DNA from: an uncultured Caulobacter sp. | GTDB lineage: Bacteria > Pseudomonadota > Alphaproteobacteria > Caulobacterales > Caulobacteraceae | Assembly (NCBI RefSeq): GCF_937900395.1 | Contig: NZ_CALCDX010000235.1 | Span: forward strand, 1-14,635 | Reading direction: 5' to 3' | Length of the DNA stretch: 14,635 nucleotides | Shown: positions 8,631-14,635 of the stretch, one piece after another | Layout: every line of letters begins with the position of its first letter | Position numbering within the stretch: the first letter of the stretch is position 1 | The notes under the pieces: generated by a model | Told to the model about the DNA's origin: nothing | Seen by the model: the letters and a program-made list of their open reading frames with translations, nothing else | Databases searched by the model: none | Translations under genes and position numbers: made by a program

Positions 8631-9734
8631 TCAGGGTTCGACGATCCGGCCGCCGGTCATTGGCGCGGGGACGCCCGTGGTCCCCGGGAAGCTAATCGGC
8701 AGGCCCTTGGCCGTGCGGGCGGCCAGGTAGGCGAAGGCCTCAGCCTCGATGCTGTCGCCGCGCCAGCCATAGTCCTCGGCGGTCTTGACCGAAACCGGGG
8801 CGCGCTCGACGAGGGCCTTCATGATCTGCGGATTGTGGCGACCGCCGCCGCAGACGATCAGCGCGCTGGGCCGCGCGCCATGGTCGAAGGCCTTGATCAC
8901 CGCTTCGGCCGTGAAGGCGACCAGGGTGGCGGCGGCGTCCTCGGCCGACAGCGGCTCGACCAGGTCCAGCGGGAAGTCATAGCGGTCCAGCGACTTGGGC
9001 GCGGGGCCCGCGAAGTAGTCGCTAGCCAGGAAGGCGTCGAGGATCGCCGGGTCGACCTTCCCGGCGGCGGCTAGGCGGCCGTTCTCGTCGAACCGGCCGA
9101 GGCCCCGCTCCTGCAGCATCAGGTCGATCATGCCGTTGCCCGGGCCGGTGTCGAAGGCCAGGAGGTCGTCGTGGTCGTTGATCAGGGTGATGTTGGCCAC
9201 GCCGCCAATGTTCAGGGCCGCCACCGGCGCCGAGAGGCCCGAGGCTCGGGCGCGGGCGGCGTGGTAGATTGGGGCCAGCGGCGCGCCCTGCCCACCGGCC
9301 GCCACGTCGGCGGTGCGGAAGTCGAAGGCCACCGGCCGCCCGCTGGCCTTGGCCATTCGCTCGGCGTCTAGCAACTGCACGGTTCGGCCGATCCGCTCCG
9401 GCGTCGGACGCTCGTGCAGCACGGTTTGGCCGTGGACGCCCAGAAGGTCGAACTCGCTCCAGGACAGGCCGTGTTCGGCCAGGAAGCTCTCGGCGGCGTG
9501 GAGGTGCTCGTCCGCCACCGCGCGCGCGGCTTTAGCGAAGATCTCCGGCGCGGGCTTGTCGCGCGGCCAGCCGCGAGCCACTTCGGTGGCGACCAAGAGC
9601 AGGTCCCGGGTCTCTTCGCGCAGCTTGCGCTCGCCGGCCGGGCCAAAGGCTTGGATGTCGTGGCCGTCCGTTTCCAGCACCGCCATGTCGACCGCGTCCA
9701 GCGAGGTGCCGGTCATGAATCCCAGGATCTTCAT
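8631..9734 (-). CDS. anmK: Anhydro-N-acetylmuramic acid kinase AnmK
   Basis: AnmK opens and phosphorylates 1,6-anhydro-MurNAc to MurNAc-6-phosphate during peptidoglycan recycling in the cytoplasm. The 367-residue protein begins with the family signature MKILGFMTGTSLDAVDMAVL. It also has GVHGQTV (99-105), FDFRTADVAAGGQGAPL (137-152), LNIGGVANIT (174-183), FDTGPGNGMID (194-204) and CGGGRHNP (295-302), all typical of the ASKHA-fold kinase. The ATG at 9734 matches the normal family N-terminus. An ATG at 9779 would add 15 residues (MGPSYRFATVAVNDP) but would cover the likely tyrS promoter, so it is less likely. Neither start has a strong ribosome binding site. It is transcribed divergently from tyrS. 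The frame ends 65 bases before the start of the DUF6624-like gene and could be transcribed together with it. Confidence 0.95.
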   Translation of the reverse strand: MKILGFMTGTSLDAVDMAVLETDGHDIQAFGPAGERKLREETRDLLLVATEVARGWPRDKPAPEIFAKAARAVADEHLHAAESFLAEHGLSWSEFDLLGVHGQTVLHERPTPERIGRTVQLLDAERMAKASGRPVAFDFRTADVAAGGQGAPLAPIYHAARARASGLSAPVAALNIGGVANITLINDHDDLLAFDTGPGNGMIDLMLQERGLGRFDENGRLAAAGKVDPAILDAFLASDYFAGPAPKSLDRYDFPLDLVEPLSAEDAAATLVAFTAEAVIKAFDHGARPSALIVCGGGRHNPQIMKALVERAPVSVKTAEDYGWRGDSIEAEAFAYLAARTAKGLPISFPGTTGVPAPMTGGRIVEP

Positions 9735-9741
9735 GGGATCG

Positions 9742-9771
9742 TTGACTGCCACGGTCGCGAAACGGTAGCTA
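9742..9771 (+). promoter_or_regulatory. Possible sigma70-type promoter for the tyrS leader
   Basis: TTGACT (9742-9747, five of six matches to the -35 consensus) and TAGCTA (9766-9771, with a GCTA core as in Caulobacter housekeeping -10 boxes) are 18 bases apart. The expected transcription start falls near 9777-9779, on or beside the ATG of the small reading frame at 9778. Prediction from sequence only. Confidence 0.45.
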
Positions 9772-9777
9772 GGGCCC

Positions 9778-9828
9778 ATGATCGACGCTTTCGTCCTGGC
9801 CCGCCCCTATTACCGCCCGCTGCCATAG
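9778..9828 (+). CDS. Possible tyrS leader peptide with tandem Tyr codons
   Basis: A 16-codon frame reads MIDAFVLARPYYRPLP and stops at TAG 9826-9828. It has two adjacent tyrosine codons (TAT TAC, 9808-9813) and lies 155 bases before tyrosyl-tRNA synthetase. If transcription starts at about 9778 the message would be leaderless, a common state in Caulobacter. An AGGG (9771-9774) is only three bases before the ATG. The bases after the Tyr codons join the hairpin set described for 9816-9910. The peptide itself probably has no function; ribosome stalling would be its role. Short frames arise by chance in such GC-rich DNA, so confidence is limited. Confidence 0.35.
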   Translation: MIDAFVLARPYYRPLP

Positions 9829-9910
9829 CGGGAGGCCGACCAGACACGCCCCCGCCTCGCCGGGGTCGCTTTATCAACAGTCGATCATGCGCTCCGGCCC
9901 CTTCCCGGAG
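9816..9910 (+). promoter_or_regulatory. Candidate attenuator in the tyrS leader
   Basis: Four segments can pair in alternative ways: 1, CCCGC 9816-9820; 2, GCGGG 9828-9832; 3, CCCGC 9851-9855 (within CCCCG 9850-9854); 4, CGGGG 9861-9865. Pairings 1:2, 2:3 and 3:4 are all possible and mutually exclusive, as in amino-acid attenuators. The 3:4 stem is followed only by TCGCTTTAT, a weak U-tract. A further hairpin, CTCCGG 9892-9897 with CCGGAG 9905-9910, is followed by TCTT and covers the GGAG in front of an ATG at 9918. Stems are 5-6 bp, so this needs testing. Confidence 0.35.
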
Positions 9911-9983
9911 TCTTGAAATGAAGTCCTCACAAGCCGACGCCGCCGTGCTAGACGGCCCGCCAAGTCAAATAGAGAGTCGATCC

Positions 9984-11243
9984 ATGTCCGCCGCCTCGTC
10001 CTTCAAGTCAGAGTTCCTGCGAACCCTGGAGGCGCGCGGCTACATCCACCAGATCACCCATCCGGAGGAACTGGACGCGGCCGCCTCGGCCGGGATCGTG
10101 ACCGCCTACATCGGCTTCGACGCCACCGCGCCGTCACTGCACGTGGGCTCGCTGATCCAGATCATGCTGCTGCGCCGTCTGCAGCAGGCCGGACACAAGC
10201 CGATCGTCCTGATGGGCGGCGGCACGACCAAGGTCGGCGACCCCACCGGCAAGGACGAGAGCCGCAAGCTGCTGAGCGACGCCGACATCCAGGCCAACAT
10301 CGCTGGCATCAAGCAGGTCTTCGCCAAGTTCCTGAAATTCGGCGACGGGCCGACCGACGCGATCATGGTCGACAACGACGCCTGGCTGTCGAAGTTCGGC
10401 TACGTCCAGTTCCTGCGCGAGTACGGCGTGCACTTCACCGTCAACCGGATGCTGGCCTTCGACTCGGTCAAGCTGCGCCTGGAGCGCGAGCAGCCGATGA
10501 CGTTCCTCGAGTTCAACTACATGCTGATGCAGGCGGTGGACTTCCTGGAGCTGAACCGCGCCCACGGCTGCGTGCTGCAGATGGGCGGCTCGGACCAGTG
10601 GGGCAACATCCTCAATGGCGTCGAGCTGACCCGCCGCGTCGACCAGAAGAGCGCCTTCGGCCTGACCACGCCGCTCTTGGCCACCGCCTCGGGCGCGAAG
10701 ATGGGCAAGACGGCGGCCGGCGCGGTCTGGCTGAACGCCGAGCAGCTGAGCCCGTACGACTACTGGCAGTTCTGGCGCAACACCGAGGACGCCGACGTCG
10801 GTCGCTTCCTGAAGCTGTTCACCGACCTGCCGCTGGACCGCATCGCCGAGCTGGAAGCCCTCGAGGGCGCCCAGATCAACGAGGCCAAGAAGGTGCTGGC
10901 CGACGAGGCCACCCGCATGGCCCACGGCGAGGAAGAGGCCCGCAAGGCCCGCGACGCGGCCGAGAAAGCCTTCGAACAGGGGGCGTTGTCGGCCGACCTG
11001 CCGACCTTCGAGGTTCCGGCGGCCGAGCTGGAGGCCGGGATCGTGCTGGCGGCCCTATTCGCGGACGCGGGTCTCGCCGGTTCGCGCGGCGAGGCCCGTC
11101 GCCTGGCTCAGGGCCGCGGGCTGAAGGTCAATGACAGGGCCGAGGCCGACGCCAATCGAACGATCACCTCGGCCGATCTCGTCGAAGGCGTGGTCAAGCT
11201 CGCCGCCGGCAAGAAGAAGATCGTGTTGGTGAAGCCTGTTTAG
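9984..11243 (+). CDS. tyrS: Tyrosyl-tRNA synthetase
   Basis: The enzyme charges tRNA-Tyr with tyrosine in the cytoplasm. The 419-residue protein has a class I Rossmann domain with YIGFDATAPSLHVGS (42-56; HVGS stands for HIGH), GGGTTKVGDPTGK (78-90), QMGGSDQWGNI (199-209) and the KMSKS-type loop GAKMGKT (237-243). An anticodon-binding domain and a C-terminal S4-like RNA-binding segment follow (SRGEARRLAQGRGLKVND, 367-384). The ATG at 9984 fits the usual N-terminus of the family and has AGAGAG 7 bases upstream. An in-frame ATG at 9918, with CGGAG 7 bases upstream, would add 22 unrelated residues and cannot be excluded. The roughly 200-nt leader contains the possible tyrosine attenuator. A palindromic repeat follows the stop. 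Confidence 0.97.
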   Translation: MSAASSFKSEFLRTLEARGYIHQITHPEELDAAASAGIVTAYIGFDATAPSLHVGSLIQIMLLRRLQQAGHKPIVLMGGGTTKVGDPTGKDESRKLLSDADIQANIAGIKQVFAKFLKFGDGPTDAIMVDNDAWLSKFGYVQFLREYGVHFTVNRMLAFDSVKLRLEREQPMTFLEFNYMLMQAVDFLELNRAHGCVLQMGGSDQWGNILNGVELTRRVDQKSAFGLTTPLLATASGAKMGKTAAGAVWLNAEQLSPYDYWQFWRNTEDADVGRFLKLFTDLPLDRIAELEALEGAQINEAKKVLADEATRMAHGEEEARKARDAAEKAFEQGALSADLPTFEVPAAELEAGIVLAALFADAGLAGSRGEARRLAQGRGLKVNDRAEADANRTITSADLVEGVVKLAAGKKKIVLVKPV

Positions 11244-11251
11244 TTAGTTGA

Positions 11252-11349
11252 CTGTCATCCCGGCCGCAGCGTAGCGGAGAGCCGGGACCGCCAAGGACTC
11301 ATGAGCTTGCGGTGGTCCCGGATCGCGCTGCGCGCGTCCGGGATGACAG
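11252..11349. repeat. Nested palindromic intergenic repeat between tyrS and bcp
   Basis: The outer arms CTGTCATCCCGG (11252-11263) and CCGGGATGACAG (11338-11349) are perfect inverted copies. An inner stem pairs 11282-11292 with 11311-11321 at 10 of 11 positions, and its loop contains CTCATGAG, itself a palindrome. Elements with GTCATCCCGG ends are common interspersed repeats in Caulobacter and its relatives. It starts 9 bases after the tyrS stop and ends 23 bases before the bcp ATG. It differs in sequence from the repeat at 162-253. In mRNA it would separate or differentially stabilise the two genes. Confidence 0.8.
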
Positions 11350-11372
11350 CTTTCTAGTTGGAGAAGCGACCG

Positions 11373-11834
11373 ATGCTGCAACCTGGCGACAAGGCCCCTG
11401 ATTTCGACCTCCCGACCGACACCGGTCGCGTCAGCCTGTCGGCGCTGAAGGGCAAGAACATCGTCCTCTATTTCTATCCGAAGGACGATACCGCCGGCTG
11501 CACCTCGGAAGCGCTGCAGTTCTCGTCGGAAGTCGAGGAGTTCCAGAAGCTGGGCGCGGTGATCATCGGCGTCTCCAAGGACAGCGTCGCCTCGCACGCC
11601 AAGTTCCGCGCCAAGCACGACCTGACCATCGAGCTCGCCGCCGACCCGATGGGCGACATCGTCGAGGCCTATGGCGCCTGGGTCGAGAAAAGCATGTATG
11701 GCCGCAAGTACATGGGTATCGACCGTTCGACCTTCCTGATCGACCGCGAAGGCGTCGTTCGCGAGGTCTGGCGCAAGGTGAAGGTGCCGGGTCACATCAA
11801 GGCGGTCATGAACGCGGCCAAGGCCATTAAGTAA
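11373..11834 (+). CDS. bcp: Bcp-type peroxiredoxin, 1-Cys form
   Basis: This 153-residue cytoplasmic thiol peroxidase reduces hydrogen peroxide and organic hydroperoxides. It has the thioredoxin-fold PrxQ/Bcp layout: GDKAPDFDLPTDTG (5-18), FYPKDDTAGCTSEA (34-47) with peroxidatic Cys43 in the PxxxTxxC motif, GVSKDS (66-71), and Arg119 in GIDRSTFLID. Cys43 is the only cysteine: Leu48 stands where many Bcp proteins have a resolving cysteine five residues on, so an outside thiol (thioredoxin, glutathione or glutaredoxin) must resolve the sulfenic acid. Ala41 replaces the usual Pro of TPGC. The ATG at 11373 follows GGAG by 9 bases. The nearest upstream gene, tyrS, is separated by the repeat. An in-frame TTG at 11358 is less likely as a start. 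Confidence 0.95.
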   Translation: MLQPGDKAPDFDLPTDTGRVSLSALKGKNIVLYFYPKDDTAGCTSEALQFSSEVEEFQKLGAVIIGVSKDSVASHAKFRAKHDLTIELAADPMGDIVEAYGAWVEKSMYGRKYMGIDRSTFLIDREGVVREVWRKVKVPGHIKAVMNAAKAIK

Positions 11835-12069
11835 GTCCGCGCCCATCGGGAACGCTTACGTCGAGCGCGTGTTGTATCTAGGCCTCAACCTGTGGCGTTT
11901 CAGAGCCTTACGCGGTTAACGTGTAGCCCTGCTGGTCAGGAAACGTTAAGGATCGAAGCGCAAAATGACTTTTCGCGAGTCACGTCCTTTAGAGGGCGCG
12001 AAGAGTCTTGCACGTTAGCGTTTTATCGTTCCATATCCCCGGACCTGAAACGGGGGGTTTCCTGGGACG
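11835..12069 (+). promoter_or_regulatory. Control region before the M23 peptidase with two GANTC sites
   Basis: This 235-bp gap is clearly less GC-rich than the genes around it and has no plausible gene. It contains GAGTC at 11977-11981 and 12003-12007, both matching the CcrM methylation site GANTC. The second abuts a possible -35, TTGCAC (12008-12013), 18 bases before CATATC (12032-12037). I see no full CtrA site (TTAA-N7-TTAA); GTTAAC and GTTAAG occur singly. Both promoter boxes are weak. Confidence 0.4.
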
Positions 12070-13221
12070 ATGGCGATCAAGCGCTTTAGGCGGCTGCGGC
12101 AATCTCTCGAAGCTCTGTTCCCTGAACGGCATGTCTACGTCCGCTCTGGCGGCGAGATGCGCGGCTATGTTCTGTCGACCAACAAACAACTGATCGGCGC
12201 GGGCTGCGTCGCGGTCGGCGCGCTGTGGATGGGCGTCTGCACCGCCGCCATGCTGATCAACGCCCTGTCGGTCAGCTCCGTCGATCAGCAGATCATCAAG
12301 CAGAGGGCTCGTTACGAGCGGCTCAACGCCGATCGCGAGGCCCGCCTGAACAGCGCCGTGGCCCAGCTGTCGGCCACCAATGGCTCGCTCGACGAGCTGG
12401 CGACCTCGGTCGAAAAGCGTCACGCCGCCCTCGCCTTGCTGGTTTCGGACTTCCGGGGCGTGCCCGGCGCCGCCGACGCCCTGAAGGTCGCCAAGCCGCG
12501 CCTGCTGGCCGCCAGCCCAGTCGAGCGCATCCAGGCGACTCGCATGGACCAGGAGCGCTTGATCGACGCCGCCGAGGGCTTCGCCAAGAGCCGCGCCGAG
12601 CGGCTGCGCCTGGCGATGCGGATGGCCGGTCTGGATGCCAGCTCGTTCACCGGGCGCGGCGTCTCGCTGGGCGGCCCGCTGATCGAAGCCAAGGATCCGC
12701 GCGCCCTCGCTGCCGTCCTCGACGTCGATGAGGAATTCGCCAGCCGTATCCAGCATGCCGCCAACGACATGTCAGATATGCGCAGCCTGGGCGCGGCGGT
12801 AAAGAAGCTGCCGCTCTACAAGCCGACCAGCAACCCGGCGCTGTCGTCCAGCTACGGCGTCCGTTTTGATCCGTTCACGCACCGCCCGGCGTTCCACTCC
12901 GGCCTCGACTTCCCCGGCGCGATGCGCACGCCGATCATGGCCACCGCGCCGGGCGTCGTCTCGTTCACCGGCGTCCGCGCCGGCTACGGCAACACGGTCG
13001 AGATCGACCATGGCGGCGGTTTCAAGACCCGCTATGCCCACCTGTCCTCGATCGGCGTCCGCGTCGGCCAGCGGGTGGCGATCGGTTCGCGCGTCGGCGC
13101 GATGGGTTCGACCGGCCGTTCGACCGGCCCGCACCTGCATTACGAAGTCTGGGTCAATGGCAAGGCCCAGAACCCCAACCGCTTCTTGAGGGCTGGTGAG
13201 TATGTTCAGCAAACAAGCTAA
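12070..13221 (+). CDS. Membrane-anchored M23 peptidoglycan endopeptidase
   Basis: This 383-residue protein has a basic cytoplasmic N-terminus (about 1-40), one transmembrane helix (about 41-65), a coiled-coil-rich periplasmic stretch (about 70-240) and a C-terminal LytM/M23 domain. The domain has all zinc and catalytic residues: His276 and Asp280 in HSGLDF, His324 in RYAHLS, and His355 and His357 in GPHLHYEVW. It should therefore be an active enzyme cutting cross-linking peptides, not a degenerate activator. The gene overlaps the bactofilin gene by 20 bases. In related stalked and budding bacteria (the LmdC type) such enzymes bind bactofilin polymers through the N-terminal tail to direct local wall growth. 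The ATG at 12070 has only a weak GGGA upstream. Confidence 0.93.
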   Translation: MAIKRFRRLRQSLEALFPERHVYVRSGGEMRGYVLSTNKQLIGAGCVAVGALWMGVCTAAMLINALSVSSVDQQIIKQRARYERLNADREARLNSAVAQLSATNGSLDELATSVEKRHAALALLVSDFRGVPGAADALKVAKPRLLAASPVERIQATRMDQERLIDAAEGFAKSRAERLRLAMRMAGLDASSFTGRGVSLGGPLIEAKDPRALAAVLDVDEEFASRIQHAANDMSDMRSLGAAVKKLPLYKPTSNPALSSSYGVRFDPFTHRPAFHSGLDFPGAMRTPIMATAPGVVSFTGVRAGYGNTVEIDHGGGFKTRYAHLSSIGVRVGQRVAIGSRVGAMGSTGRSTGPHLHYEVWVNGKAQNPNRFLRAGEYVQQTS

Positions 13222-13690
13222 GTCGGGCCCCAAGGCCGCCAGCCGCGCCGAGGCGCCGGCCAGCCTGCCGTCCAGCAACCCCGCCGACCCCACGCGTCGC
13301 GCGACACCGAAGGTGGCCTCGCTGCTCTCCGCCGATCTGACGATCGAGGGCTCCATCGAGGGCGAAGGCGAGCTGCAGCTGGATGGGATTCTGCGCGGCG
13401 ACGTCCGCGTGGCGCGCCTCAGCGTCGGCGAGACCGGCCATGTCGAGGGCGCGGTCCAGGCGGACCTCGTCGAGGTTCGCGGCCGCATCGTCGGCACGAT
13501 CACCGCCAAGCAGGTTCGCCTCTATGGCACCGCCTATGTCGACGGCGACATCACCCACGAGCAGCTGTCGATGGAATCGGGCGCCTACTTCCAGGGTCGC
13601 AGCCTGAAGTTCCAACGCCCGCCCGCGCCGATCCAACCGACACCGGAGCCGGAAGTCCTGGCCATCACGGCCACGCCGGTCGAGGCCTGA
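13202..13690 (+). CDS. bacA: Bactofilin, BacA type
   Basis: Bactofilins are polymer-forming cytoskeletal proteins that bind the inner face of the membrane. In C. crescentus BacA localises the penicillin-binding protein PbpC for stalk formation. The 162-residue protein has a disordered Ala/Pro/Ser-rich head with the membrane-targeting-like start MFSKQAK, a right-handed beta-helix core (about 45-132) with short repeats such as IEGSIEGEGELQLDG, GDVRV, GHVEGAVQA and GRIVGTITA, and a Pro-rich tail. The ATG at 13202 is preceded by GAGGG at 9 bases. A GTG at 13196 would add two residues. It overlaps the M23 peptidase gene and is surely co-transcribed with it. A bidirectional terminator follows. Confidence 0.93.
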   Translation: MFSKQAKSGPKAASRAEAPASLPSSNPADPTRRATPKVASLLSADLTIEGSIEGEGELQLDGILRGDVRVARLSVGETGHVEGAVQADLVEVRGRIVGTITAKQVRLYGTAYVDGDITHEQLSMESGAYFQGRSLKFQRPPAPIQPTPEPEVLAITATPVEA

Positions 13691-13697
13691 CAAAGAA

Positions 13698-13725
13698 AAA
13701 CGCCCCGGATCGCTCCGGGGCGTTT
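13698..13725. terminator. Bidirectional terminator between bacA and prfB
   Basis: A perfect 12-bp stem, AAACGCCCCGGA (13698-13709) with TCCGGGGCGTTT (13714-13725), closes a TCGC loop. On the plus strand it is followed by TTTCGCTTTT. On the minus strand it is followed by GTTTTTCTTTG, the stronger U-tract. It can end both the bactofilin transcript and the converging prfB transcript. Confidence 0.92.
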
Positions 13726-13737
13726 CGCTTTTCGGGA

Positions 13738-14635
13738 TCAGGCCTCGGCCGCGTCGCGCGTGGCGCCGACCCGCTGGGCCAGGGCCGCGCCCATGAAGGC
13801 GTCGAGATCGCCGTCCAGCACCCCTTGGGTGTCGGAGGTTTCGACGTTGGTCCGCAGGTCCTTGACCATCTGGTAGGGCTGCAGGACGTAGCTGCGGATC
13901 TGGTGACCCCAGCCGATGTCGGTCTTCTGGTCTTCCAGCGCCTGCTGGGCGGCCTCGCGCTTTTGCAGCTCGGCCTCGTAGAGGCGCGCGCGCAGCATCT
14001 TCCAGGCCTCTTCGCGGTTCTGGTGCTGCGAGCGGCCGGCCTGGCAGGCCACGGCGATGCCGGTCGGAATGTGCGTCAGGCGCACGGCCGAGTCGGTCTT
14101 GTTGATGTGCTGACCGCCGGCGCCCGAGGCGCGATAGGTGTCGGTCCGCACGTCGGCAGGATTGATCTCGATCTCGATGGTGTCGTCGACCACCGGATAG
14201 ACCCAGGCCGAGGCGAACGAGGTGTGGCGGCGGGCGCTGCTGTCGTAGGGGCTGATGCGCACCAGACGGTGCACCCCGGCCTCGGTCTTCAGCCAGCCAT
14301 AGGCGTTGGGGCCCTTGACCAGCAGCGTGGCCGACTTGATGCCGGCCTGGTCGCCGTCGGTCTCTTCGATCAGCTCGGTCGTCATGCCGTGGGCGTTGGC
14401 CCAGCGGGTGTACATGCGCAGCAGGATGCCGGCCCAGTCGCAAGACTCGGTGCCGCCGGCGCCGGAGTTGATTTCGATATAGGCGTCGTTGCCATCGGCC
14501 TCGCCCGACAGCAGAGCCTCGAGCTCGGCGCGGCCAGCGCGGTCCTTCAGGGCCTTCAGCTGGGCGCGGGCGTCGTTCAACGACTCCTCATCGCCTTCCA
14601 TGTCGGCCAGCTCGGCGTATTCGACGGCGTCCTTG
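13738..14635 (-). CDS. prfB: Peptide chain release factor 2, 5' end outside the window
   Basis: RF2 releases the finished protein from the ribosome at UGA and UAA. The 298 visible residues cover the C-terminal three quarters or so, and the frame stays open to the last base. The acidic helical segment of domain 1 is followed by GGTESCDWA, the stop-codon recognition region ISPYDSSARRHTSFAS and the catalytic loop GAGGQHINKTDSAVR, whose GGQ enters the peptidyl-transferase centre. The tripeptide reads SPY instead of the E. coli SPF, which I believe is usual in alphaproteobacteria. RF2 rather than RF1 is shown by SP(F/Y)DS and the absence of PxT. An ATG at about 14601 is internal. Any programmed frameshift near codon 25 would lie beyond the window. 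Confidence 0.96.
   Translation of the reverse strand, partial: KDAVEYAELADMEGDEESLNDARAQLKALKDRAGRAELEALLSGEADGNDAYIEINSGAGGTESCDWAGILLRMYTRWANAHGMTTELIEETDGDQAGIKSATLLVKGPNAYGWLKTEAGVHRLVRISPYDSSARRHTSFASAWVYPVVDDTIEIEINPADVRTDTYRASGAGGQHINKTDSAVRLTHIPTGIAVACQAGRSQHQNREEAWKMLRARLYEAELQKREAAQQALEDQKTDIGWGHQIRSYVLQPYQMVKDLRTNVETSDTQGVLDGDLDAFMGAALAQRVGATRDAAEA

Noticed and set aside
9735..9779. Longer AnmK start at ATG 9779
   Set aside because: It adds 15 residues before the conserved MKILGFMTGTS start and would place coding sequence over the likely tyrS promoter. It is kept only as an alternative.
9918..9983. Earlier tyrS start at ATG 9918
   Set aside because: It has a decent ribosome binding site, but the 22 added residues do not fit TyrRS N-termini, and the GGAG is inside a hairpin. 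Not chosen, though not excluded.
11835..12069. CtrA binding site before the M23 peptidase
   Set aside because: GTTAAC and GTTAAG are present but not as TTAA-N7-TTAA on either strand.
13154..14443. 429-codon minus-strand frame across bacA, the terminator and prfB
   Set aside because: It is very Arg/Gly/Ala-rich, crosses a strong bidirectional terminator and overlaps two well-supported genes in other frames.

Overview
The window is about 14.6 kb of GC-rich, densely packed alphaproteobacterial chromosome. Gene content, codon use and order suggest Caulobacter or a very close relative: an iscR-suf operon, an anmK/tyrS divergent pair, and an M23 peptidase gene overlapping a BacA-type bactofilin gene next to prfB. 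The genus is inferred from recognition, not from a database search. There is no sign of a prophage, insertion sequence, CRISPR array, tRNA or rRNA.

Region 1 (1-7016, minus strand) is one long Fe-S cluster assembly operon. In transcription order it holds iscR (Rrf2-type Fe-S sensing regulator), a class I cysteine desulfurase, sufB, a 65-residue Imm27-like small gene, sufC, sufD, sufS (class II desulfurase), a sufT-like DUF59/MIP18 gene and, after a large palindromic repeat, the start of a sufA/IscA-type carrier cut by the window edge. Every junction from iscR to sufS overlaps by 1 or 4 bases, and four of the nine starts are GTG or TTG, so translation is probably coupled. The desulfurases supply sulfur, SufBCD is the ATP-driven scaffold, SufT and SufA act in maturation and transfer, and IscR probably sets expression. 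No sufE or sufU partner is visible here.

Region 2 (7017-9734) starts with a 181-bp divergent control region. It is followed by a plus-strand COG2945-like alpha/beta hydrolase with Asp where the nucleophile Ser is expected, a strong terminator, a minus-strand exported DUF6624-like protein, and anmK (anhydro-muropeptide recycling).

Region 3 (9735-11834, plus strand) holds tyrS and a Bcp-type 1-Cys peroxiredoxin, separated by a second palindromic repeat. The roughly 200-nt leader of tyrS holds the most interesting signal in the window. A possible promoter places the transcription start at or next to an ATG that opens a 16-codon peptide with tandem Tyr codons. The peptide is followed by segments that can form mutually exclusive hairpins, the layout of a tyrosine-sensing attenuator.

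Region 4 (11835-14635) has a 235-bp control region with two GANTC (CcrM-type) sites, a membrane-anchored M23 endopeptidase gene overlapping a bactofilin gene by 20 bases (a cell-shape module), a bidirectional terminator, and the converging 3' part of prfB, whose 5' end lies outside the window.
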